From NCBI RefSeq assembly GCF_000425625.1, contig NZ_AUDU01000057.1:1-59660 (forward strand): DNA of 59,660 nt, written 5' to 3'. Of the stretch, positions 53,420 to 59,660 are shown piece by piece. Both the position numbers and the translations under genes were made by a program. The stretch comes from Stutzerimonas azotifigens DSM 17556. Its GTDB lineage: Bacteria; Pseudomonadota; Gammaproteobacteria; Pseudomonadales; Pseudomonadaceae. The first letter of the stretch is position 1. Each line of letters opens with the position of its first letter. The notes under the pieces are model-generated. The model ran no database searches and was not told the DNA's origin. It saw only the letters and a program-made list of their open reading frames with translations.

Positions 53420-55816
53420 ATGACCGCATCCAGACCCATAAGCGTGCTCTTCGTCGAGGACAGCCCCCGCGATGCCGAACTGGCGCTGGTCACGCTCGAG
53501 CGCAACGGCTACCAGATCGATTCGCGGATCGTGTTCGATCGGGCAGGAATGCTCGAGGCACTGACGGAGCGGGTCTACGACCTGATCCTGGCAGACTTCA
53601 TCCTGCCCGGCTTCTCCGGCGCGGAGGCGCTGCAGGAAGCCCGGCGGCTGGCGCCGCACACGCCCTTCATCTTCCTTTCCGGGGTGTTCGGCGAAGAGCA
53701 TGCGGTGAGCATGATGCGCTCCGGCGCTATCGACTATGTGCTAAAGCACAACCTCGGCTTCCTGCCCAAGGCGGTCGACCGGGCGCTGGCCGAGGTGCGC
53801 GAACGCCACGGCCGGCAGCGCGCCGAGCAGGCGCTGCAGGAAGTCGAGGTGCGTGCCCGCCTGGCGATCGACGCCGCGCGCCTGGGCATGTGGGACTACG
53901 AGCCGCCAAGCGGCACGCTGGTGTTCGATCAGCGCTGCAAGACGATGTTCGGGCTGCCCGCAGACCTGCCGGTGACCATCGCCGGTTTCGAGGAACGCTG
54001 CCATCCGGCGGACAAGCAGCGCCTGCGCGACGACGTGGGGCGCGCCATCAGCTCGCCGAGCGAGCGCGAGTTCAGCGCCGAGTACCGCATCGTCCTGCCC
54101 GACGGCCAGCTGCGCTGGGTGGAGATCCGCGGCGAGGCCTTCTTCGAGGACGAGCGCTGCAAGCGCTTCATCGGCGTGGCGATGGACATCACCTCGCAGA
54201 AGCTCGCCACCGAATCACTGGAGCGGCTCAACGAAGCGCTCGGCGAGCGCGTCCAGGAGCGCACCCGCGAGCGCGACCGCACCTGGGAACTGTCGCGCGA
54301 CCTGCTGGCGGTGATCCGTTTCGACGGCCGCCCCGCCGCTCTCAACCCGGCCTGGGAAGCCACCCTCGGCTGGCCGTGCGAGGAGCTGATGCAGGGCCCG
54401 CTGTGGGAGCGGGCCCATCCGGACGACCTTGCCGCCACGCTCGAGGAGCAGGACAGCCTCCGCGAAGGCCGGGTCACCCACCGCTTCGTCAACCGCATGC
54501 GGCACCGCGACGGCAGCTACCACTGGCTGTCCTGGACCGCGGTGCCGGACAACAACGTCATCTATGCCGCGGCGCGCGACATCACCAGCGAGATCGCCGC
54601 GATCGACAAGCTGGCCAACGCCAACCGCCAGCTCACCGAGCAGATCAAGGAACGCGAGCGGGTCGAGGCGACCCTGCAGCAGATGCAGCGGCTCGAGGCG
54701 GTCGGCCAGCTCACCGCCGGGGTCGCCCACGATTTCAACAATCTGCTGACGGTGATCCTCACCAGCACCAGCTTCCTCACCCGCGACCTGCAGCAGCTGC
54801 CGGTGCCGGGCAAGCTGCTGCAGCGCCTGCAGGGCATCCGCGAGGCCGGCGAGCGCGGCGCCAAGCTGACCGGCCAGCTACTGGCCTTCGCCCGCCGCCA
54901 GCAGCTGGCGCCCAAGCCGGTCGACCTGAACGACACCGTGGTCGGCATGCTCGACCTGCTGCAGAGCACCCTCGGCGGCAGCGTGACCATCGAGACGGAC
55001 ACCGCCTGCGGCCTCTGGCATGCGCTGGTGGATCCGACCCAGATCGAGCTGATCATCCTCAACCTGGCGATCAACGCGCGCGACGCCATGGAGGTCGGCG
55101 GCCGGCTGGTGGTCGGCACCGCCAACGTGGTGGTCGACCGGCCGCCGCTGCGCGCCGAGGACCCGGAGCCCGGCGAGTACGTGATGCTGTCGGTGAAGGA
55201 CACCGGCAGCGGCATGGACCCGGAAGTGCTGGAAAAGGCCTTCGAACCCTTCTTCACCACCAAGGAAGTGGGCAAGGGCTCCGGGCTGGGGCTGGCCCAG
55301 GTGTTCGGCTTCGCCAAGCAGTCCGGCGGCGGCGCGCGTATCGAGACGGCGCTCGGCGTCGGCACCACCGTGATGGTGTTCCTGCCGCGCGTGCAGCCGC
55401 CGGAAGCGGCGCCGGCCCGGCAGCAGCCGGGGCTGGCCGCGGCCATGGCCGGCGAGCAGCGCAGCGTGCTGCTGGTCGACGACGACCACAGCGTGCGCGA
55501 GGTGACCTGCGCCATGCTGCAGGACCTCGGCTTCGCGGTGGTGGAGGCCGACAGCGGCGAGCGGGCGCTGGCCCTGCTCGAGCGGCACGAGGTCGACCTG
55601 CTGCTCGCCGACTTCGCCATGCCCGGCATGAACGGCGGCGAGCTGGCCCGCGCGGTGCGCGTCCGCCATCCCGGCCTGCCGGTGGTATTCATCACCGGCT
55701 ATGCGGAACTCCAGGACCTGGGCATGGACGGCACGCCGATCGTCCAGAAGCCGTTCCGCGAAGAAGATCTGCTGCAGCAGTTGCTCGCCGCGCTCAACGA
55801 AAGCAGCCCCGCATGA
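53420..55816 (+). CDS. Hybrid sensor kinase REC-PAS-PAS-HK-REC
   Basis: The 798-aa soluble protein starts with a receiver domain (D59 in LILADFILPGFSG), followed by a PAS with PAC (about 145-260), a second PAS (about 290-395), a coiled coil, the kinase core with H437 in AGVAHDFNNLLTV and G2 box GSGLGLAQVFG, and a C-terminal receiver (LLLADFAMPGMNG). The N-terminal receiver could take phosphate from BphP or the small regulator. It lies 38 bp after the regulator; its stop overlaps bphO (ATGA). Confidence 0.92.
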   Translation: MTASRPISVLFVEDSPRDAELALVTLERNGYQIDSRIVFDRAGMLEALTERVYDLILADFILPGFSGAEALQEARRLAPHTPFIFLSGVFGEEHAVSMMRSGAIDYVLKHNLGFLPKAVDRALAEVRERHGRQRAEQALQEVEVRARLAIDAARLGMWDYEPPSGTLVFDQRCKTMFGLPADLPVTIAGFEERCHPADKQRLRDDVGRAISSPSEREFSAEYRIVLPDGQLRWVEIRGEAFFEDERCKRFIGVAMDITSQKLATESLERLNEALGERVQERTRERDRTWELSRDLLAVIRFDGRPAALNPAWEATLGWPCEELMQGPLWERAHPDDLAATLEEQDSLREGRVTHRFVNRMRHRDGSYHWLSWTAVPDNNVIYAAARDITSEIAAIDKLANANRQLTEQIKERERVEATLQQMQRLEAVGQLTAGVAHDFNNLLTVILTSTSFLTRDLQQLPVPGKLLQRLQGIREAGERGAKLTGQLLAFARRQQLAPKPVDLNDTVVGMLDLLQSTLGGSVTIETDTACGLWHALVDPTQIELIILNLAINARDAMEVGGRLVVGTANVVVDRPPLRAEDPEPGEYVMLSVKDTGSGMDPEVLEKAFEPFFTTKEVGKGSGLGLAQVFGFAKQSGGGARIETALGVGTTVMVFLPRVQPPEAAPARQQPGLAAAMAGEQRSVLLVDDDHSVREVTCAMLQDLGFAVVEADSGERALALLERHEVDLLLADFAMPGMNGGELARAVRVRHPGLPVVFITGYAELQDLGMDGTPIVQKPFREEDLLQQLLAALNESSPA

Positions 55817-56346
55817 GCCTGCGCCAGTGGCTGAGGCAGGCCAGCGGGCCGCTGCATGCGCGGGTCGACGAGGCCTTCGGCGCCTTCGCCCTCGACAGCC
55901 GCGAGGGTTACCGGCGTTTCCTGCGCGCCCACGGCCGGGCGCTCGGTACGCTGGAGCCGGCCCTGGAAGCGGCCGGCGTCGACCGGCTGCTGGCCGACTG
56001 GCCGCAGCGCCGGCGGCGCATGGCCTTGCGGGACGACCTGGCGCAGCTCGGCGAACCGATGCCGGCTCCGCTGGCCGCCCCGGCGATCGGCGGCGAGGCC
56101 TGGTGCTGGGGCGCGGTCTACGTGCTGGAAGGCTCGCGACTCGGCGCACGCGTGCTGACCGCCCGGGTACGCCCGGCCGAACCGCTCGGCTACCTCGGCC
56201 ACGGCGCCGGCCAGCCGCTCTGGCCGGGCTTCCTGCAGGCCCTGGAAAGCGGTGCGCAGGCGCTCGACCCGGCGCAGCTGCAGGCCGGTGCCGAGGCCGC
56301 GTTCGCGCTCTTCCTGCAGGCGGCCGAGGCCGAGCGGGCAGCCTGA
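55813..56346 (+). CDS. bphO: Heme oxygenase (biliverdin-forming)
   Basis: The 177-aa protein cleaves heme to biliverdin, the chromophore of BphP. The proximal heme ligand is H15 (GPLHARVDEAFG), and the distal helix shows GAVYVLEGSRLGARVL. It overlaps the hybrid kinase stop by four bases (ATGA) and so is last in the light-sensing operon; in many pseudomonads bphO is first, directly before bphP. Confidence 0.9.
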   Translation: MSLRQWLRQASGPLHARVDEAFGAFALDSREGYRRFLRAHGRALGTLEPALEAAGVDRLLADWPQRRRRMALRDDLAQLGEPMPAPLAAPAIGGEAWCWGAVYVLEGSRLGARVLTARVRPAEPLGYLGHGAGQPLWPGFLQALESGAQALDPAQLQAGAEAAFALFLQAAEAERAA

Positions 56347-56461
56347 CCTGCGCGGGCCGCCGTGGACGCGGCGGTCGCCCAGCCGATGGTCGGTTGCGCA
56401 CCCGGCGCACGAGACGCCGGCGACCCCGTCTAAACGCAAAAATGGCTAACAGGAGGTGGAC

Positions 56462-57106
56462 ATGCTCGAGCCGCTCGAGGCCCAGCCACTCCCCGGCCTG
56501 CTGTGGCTGCCGGACGCCCCGGCGCCGGCCGGCGGCTGGCCGCTGATCGTCTTCCTGCACGGCTACGACGAAGCCGCCCCGGCACCGCTCGAACAGGCGC
56601 TGACCCGACACGGTCCACTGCATCCGGGAAACCCGCCGGCGGTACGCCGTGATTTCATCCTGGTCGCCCCGCAGCTGCCGCAGGCCGGCGACCACTGGCT
56701 GCGTTTCGACGCCGCGCTGCTGCAGATCCTCGAATGGGTGCTGGCCGCGCATCCGGCCGACCCGGCGCGCTGCTACCTGTCGGGCTTCAGCTTCGGCGGC
56801 AACGGCGTGTTCGACCTGGGCATCGCCCATCCGCGCCGCTGGGCCGCGCTCTGGTCGGTCGACCCGACGCGGCTGCCGCGCAGCCCCGTCGTCACCCCGC
56901 TCTGGCTGTCGATCGGCCAGGTGGCACGGCGGCTGGAGATGCGCTTCATCGAGTCACTGGAGCTGAGCCCCGCGGGCAGCGAGCCGCAGGGCGAACGCCT
57001 GTACCTCGACGAGGGCGCCGACCACGTCGGCTCGGCACGCCTGGCCTACCGCGACCCGCGCATCTACGCCTGGCTGCTGGCGCACCGCCGCGGCGACTTC
57101 GGCTAG
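56462..57106 (+). CDS. Alpha/beta hydrolase (esterase/PHB-depolymerase-like)
   Basis: The 214-aa cytoplasmic enzyme has the oxyanion motif VFLHGYDE, nucleophile S110 in SGFSFGGNG and a probable catalytic His in the GADHVGS segment near the C-terminus. It resembles small phospholipase/carboxylesterase or depolymerase-like proteins, with substrate unknown. The ATG at 56462 has an excellent AGGAGG five bases upstream; a GTG overlapping that site is unlikely. It is 115 bp after bphO and may be a separate unit. Confidence 0.82.
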   Translation: MLEPLEAQPLPGLLWLPDAPAPAGGWPLIVFLHGYDEAAPAPLEQALTRHGPLHPGNPPAVRRDFILVAPQLPQAGDHWLRFDAALLQILEWVLAAHPADPARCYLSGFSFGGNGVFDLGIAHPRRWAALWSVDPTRLPRSPVVTPLWLSIGQVARRLEMRFIESLELSPAGSEPQGERLYLDEGADHVGSARLAYRDPRIYAWLLAHRRGDFG

Positions 57107-57171
57107 GCGCTCCCGGCGAAGCGGATCGATCCTTGCAGCGCCGCAGCGTTCCACCGTTCGAGAGCACCATC

Positions 57172-58485
57172 ATGGCCACACGACGACTGCCCGCGACCCT
57201 GCGCTTCCTGTCCGCCGCCCGGCGCAGCGAACTGCAGGGGCTGGAGGACCTGGTGCGCACCTGCGAACTGGTCACCGACATCAGCCGCCTGGTGCACGCC
57301 CTGCAGAAGGAGCGCGGCTACTCGAACATCTACCTCAGCGGCACCGCGCCGCAGCATCGCCAGCAGCTCGATCAGCTGAGCCACGAAGTCGGGGGGCTGG
57401 AACGGCGCGTGCGCGAGGGCTTCGAGCGCATCGAGCCGGACAACCTCGGCGCGGCGGAAAAGACCCGCCTGTTCACCCGGATCGCCTATGCGCTGCACGG
57501 CCTCGACGAACTGCCGGCGCTGCGCCGGCGCATCCGCGACCACCGGATCGATATGCAGGACGCCATCGCGGTCTTCATCAGGCTGATCGGCAGCCTGCTG
57601 GCGGTGGTGTTCGAGGCCGCCGACACCGCCGGCGAGCCGGACATCACCCGCAGCCTGGTGGCGCTGTTCAACTTCATGCAGGGCAAGGAGCTGGCCGGCC
57701 AGGAGCGCGCCCTCGGGGTCGCGGGCTTTGCCAGCGGCTACTTCGAGCCGGCGCTGCTGGAGCGGCTCGAGCGGCTGCTTGAGGGGCAGGAACGCTGCTT
57801 CGACATCTTCAGCCGCTTCTGCGGCCCGGATGCGCTGGGGCGCTGGCAGGCGTTCTGCATCAGCGACGCCAACGTCCAGGCCTGCCGCCTGCGCGAGGTC
57901 GCCCGGCGCACCAGCGCCGGCGCCGCGGTCGACCCGCACCTGTGCGAGCTCTGGTTCGACCTGCACACTGCCCGCATCGACCTGATGCAGCAGGTCGAGC
58001 AGCAGCTGGAGCAGGACCTGCTCGACCGCTGCCGCGAGAGCAGCGAGCGGATCCGTACCGAGCTGCACAACCACCGCCTGCTGCTCGACCGCCTGGCCGA
58101 CATGCATGCCGCCGCCGAGCAGGCCAAGCTGTTCGACGTGCATGTCAGCGACCTCGACGCCACGCCGCAGGACGGCATGACCGCCCGGGTGGCGCGCTCG
58201 ACCCTGGAGCTGCTGCAGAGCCAGAGCCAGCGCGTGCAGGGGCTGAGCGAGGAACTGCGCGAGGCGCGCCAGGCGCTGAACGAACGCAAGCGAGTGGAGC
58301 AGGCCAAGCAGCAGCTGATGAAGCAGCAGGGACTGAGCGAGAGCGAGGCCTACGCCTGGCTGCGACAGTCGGCGATGAACCAGGGCCTGAGCCTGGCCGC
58401 GGTCGCCGAGCGGCTGCTGGCCATCACCGGTGAAGTGGAGCGCAGCAGCAAGCCACGGCCGCCGCGCCCGCGCAGCAAGCACTGA
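57172..58485 (+). CDS. NIT-ANTAR antitermination regulator (NasR-like)
   Basis: The 437-aa protein begins with a nitrate/nitrite-sensing NIT domain (about 35-275; LVHALQKERGYSNIYLSG start, FNFMQGKELAGQERALG). A coiled coil leads to a C-terminal ANTAR RNA-binding domain (about 375-425; VEQAKQQLMKQQGLSESEAYAWLRQSAMN). NasR proteins bind leader RNA to prevent termination in nitrate assimilation operons when nitrate or nitrite is present. Such an operon (nasA/nirB) is not in the window, so it acts at a distance or on genes beyond the edge. It is 66 bp after the esterase. Confidence 0.9.
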   Translation: MATRRLPATLRFLSAARRSELQGLEDLVRTCELVTDISRLVHALQKERGYSNIYLSGTAPQHRQQLDQLSHEVGGLERRVREGFERIEPDNLGAAEKTRLFTRIAYALHGLDELPALRRRIRDHRIDMQDAIAVFIRLIGSLLAVVFEAADTAGEPDITRSLVALFNFMQGKELAGQERALGVAGFASGYFEPALLERLERLLEGQERCFDIFSRFCGPDALGRWQAFCISDANVQACRLREVARRTSAGAAVDPHLCELWFDLHTARIDLMQQVEQQLEQDLLDRCRESSERIRTELHNHRLLLDRLADMHAAAEQAKLFDVHVSDLDATPQDGMTARVARSTLELLQSQSQRVQGLSEELREARQALNERKRVEQAKQQLMKQQGLSESEAYAWLRQSAMNQGLSLAAVAERLLAITGEVERSSKPRPPRPRSKH

Positions 58486-58721
58486 AAGCGAGCATGCGGG
58501 GATTCTGATCGGTAGCGAGCGCACTAGAAATGCGCAACCGCCCTGACCTTGGAACCAACGAGGAGGAGCCCTCGAAGTCGATTCCTAAGGTGTTGCAGCG
58601 GCGCTGGTCTCGAACCATCCATCCGTTCGCAGGGTGCCTACAGGCCCCTATAGGGTGAGCGATGCTATAGTTCCGGCTTGATTTGCTGAGTTTTGCACGG
58701 ATGCGATTAAGGGAACTACGC

Positions 58722-59198
58722 ATGGCGATCTACACAACGGGCTATGAAGGGCTGAGCATCGACGCCTTCATTACGCGCCTCAAGCAGGCTCAGATCGACA
58801 AGGTCCTGGATGTTCGGGAATACCCACTTTCCCGCAAGCCAGGCTTCTCCAAGAAGGCATTCGCAGAGTGCCTGGCCGCTGCAGGGATCACCTACGAGCA
58901 CTGCCCCCCGCTGGGCTGCCCCAAGCCCATTCGCAATCGCTACAAGGACGACGGTGACTGGACCGTTTATGCCCGCGACTTCAGGGCATACATTCGGACT
59001 CGGACCGACCTGCTGCAGAGCCTGGTCGCGGAAGCTGCCGAGCAACGCATCTGTATGGTCTGCTACGAGGCAGATCCGAATTTCTGCCACCGCAGTCTGA
59101 TTGCCGAAGCAGCGCGCGAACTGGACGCGACACTGGAGACCCGGCACCTGCCCCTCAAAATAGAGACATTTGCTGATCTGCTCCGGGCTGTCGCTTAG
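58722..59198 (+). CDS. DUF488 family protein
   Basis: The 158-aa protein has the DUF488 pattern: MAIYTTGYEGLSIDAFITRL, VLDVREYPLSRKPGFSK, YEHCPPLGCPKPIRNRYKDDGDW and the Cys-His motif CYEADPNFCHRSLIA. The function is unknown; such proteins occur near DNA-processing and defence genes. AAGGGAA lies before the ATG, and an extended -10 (TATAGT, 58666-58671) upstream is its probable promoter. The G+C is lower than that of the neighbours, hinting at transfer. Its end overlaps the opposing gene by 44 bp. Confidence 0.88.
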   Translation: MAIYTTGYEGLSIDAFITRLKQAQIDKVLDVREYPLSRKPGFSKKAFAECLAAAGITYEHCPPLGCPKPIRNRYKDDGDWTVYARDFRAYIRTRTDLLQSLVAEAAEQRICMVCYEADPNFCHRSLIAEAARELDATLETRHLPLKIETFADLLRAVA

Positions 59199-59613
59199 GC
59201 GGGTAAATCAGGCTGATGATTAGCCATTGATGGGGAAAGCGATGGATCGTACCCATCAGAAGCATCAGGTCCTTGCCAGGTAACTCAACCTCGAGTTTCT
59301 GCCTGAACGGTGCCTCCCAGCCCTCGGGACCGTGAGTGCGCCGCAGATTGCGATACAGCTGGTTCGCCTCCCAATCCACGATTTTGTGGGTGTGGACCTT
59401 TATCCCTCCTTCGCCCCTGCACTCGTAGGTGTAGTAGAAGTCGTAGGGCACCTTTTCCAAGCGCTTCAAGCTGGATTTGATTTCCTCCTGCTCGAATAGC
59501 CCTGGTTGGCGTTGCAGCTTTTCGAGTTTTTCCAGCTCCTCATCGGTCCAATTTTCCGAGGAGGCTTTCCGAATGTTGAGGGCGGTGATGCGCCCCGGCC
59601 TGATCAACCCCAA
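59155..59613 (-). CDS. Hypothetical protein, probably 5'-truncated
   Basis: The 152-aa frame contains KASSENWTDEELEKLEKLQRQP, a Tyr/Cys region (VPYDFYYTYECRGEGGIKVHTHKIVDWEANQLYRNL) and the end HQWLIISLIYPPKRQPGADQQMSLF. From memory it resembles proteins often encoded next to DUF488 genes, whose typical forms include a CxGHxxxxxDWE-like region. There is no ATG start: the frame begins at TTG (59613 or 59607) and is closed by a stop at 59626-59628. No ribosome site is visible. The promoter and start were probably removed by an insertion at the window edge. Base composition is less GC-rich than the rest. Confidence 0.55.
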   Translation of the reverse strand: MGLIRPGRITALNIRKASSENWTDEELEKLEKLQRQPGLFEQEEIKSSLKRLEKVPYDFYYTYECRGEGGIKVHTHKIVDWEANQLYRNLRRTHGPEGWEAPFRQKLEVELPGKDLMLLMGTIHRFPHQWLIISLIYPPKRQPGADQQMSLF

Positions 59614-59619
59614 GGTCTG

Positions 59620-59660
59620 TGGTGGTCAAATAATTTCGGACACTGCGATAGGTTGTATGG
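59620..59660. mobile_element. Possible mobile-element end at the window edge
   Basis: After about 59618 the sequence changes to low GC (GGTCAAATAATTTCGGACAC at 59624-59643) and looks like an insertion sequence terminus, read on the minus strand as GTGTCCGAAATTATTTGACC. It coincides with the loss of the start of the minus-strand gene. The rest of the element is outside the window, so this cannot be confirmed here. Confidence 0.35.

Noticed and set aside
58486..58721. Possible ANTAR target hairpins after the NIT-ANTAR gene
   Set aside because: A small stem (GCGCA...TGCGC) and the palindrome CCCTATAGGG are present, but they do not give two hexaloop hairpins with A at position 1 and G at position 4.

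Overview
The window is chromosomal DNA of a high-GC gammaproteobacterium of the family Pseudomonadaceae. The hexR/zwf pair, the ectABCD-ask cluster with a specialised aspartokinase, UvrD, TrhP, BphP/BphO and the short palindromic repeats all point to a Pseudomonas/Stutzerimonas-type genome. No rRNA, tRNA, CRISPR array or complete insertion sequence is visible. The right edge looks like the boundary of a mobile element.

Layout. (1) 0.1-8.3 kb: HexR regulator and divergent zwf with a perfect HexR operator between them, but no pgl or eda after zwf. An AT-rich 0.7-kb spacer follows, then the ectoine/5-hydroxyectoine operon ectA-ectB-ectC-ectD-ask. (2) 8.3-12.8 kb: a cluster of short repeats, an M48 membrane peptidase with LemA, the tRNA hydroxylase trhP, and a perfect 23-bp inverted repeat. 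(3) 12.8-15.7 kb: a membrane PAS-GGDEF-EAL protein. (4) 15.8-27.6 kb: a two-way acid-catabolism locus. An eight-gene leftward operon (mandelate-racemase-type dehydratase, TctCBA transporter, DapA-type aldolase, 2-hydroxyacid dehydrogenase, FMN 2-hydroxyacid oxidase, GlcG-like protein) faces a rightward operon (LacI regulator, IlvD/Edd dehydratase, FAH-family acylpyruvase), with three LacI-type operators in between. (5) 27.7-33.4 kb: uvrD, an orphan TRAP lipoprotein, a Tim44-domain protein and a cyclopropane fatty acid synthase.

(6) 33.5-40.5 kb: a DctB/DctD-type two-component system, then a sigma-54 promoter with paired upstream sites driving a TAXI-type TRAP transporter (receptor, fused permease, DUF1850). 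(7) 40.6-44.5 kb: a small secreted protein, a COG0523 metallochaperone GTPase, DUF3301 and DUF2946 proteins and a PepSY membrane protein, several of them His-rich, suggesting metal homeostasis. (8) 44.5-46.0 kb: a repeat-rich spacer and an Xre/RES toxin-antitoxin pair with a perfect 14-bp inverted-repeat operator. (9) 46.0-50.4 kb: a gamma-glutamyl-amine-synthetase-like enzyme and a class III aminotransferase, a SUKH protein and a secreted alpha/beta hydrolase. (10) 50.6-56.3 kb: a red-light signalling operon: bacteriophytochrome, single-domain response regulator, REC-PAS-PAS-kinase-REC hybrid and heme oxygenase. (11) 56.4-59.6 kb: an esterase, a NIT-ANTAR antiterminator, a DUF488 protein and a convergent, probably truncated gene.

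The strongest candidate for undescribed biology is the LacI-controlled acid locus in (4). It pairs two unrelated dehydratase families and two different C-C bond-cleaving enzyme families around one transporter, and I cannot assign its substrate from sequence. All functions are from reading sequence and family knowledge; no database searches were run.
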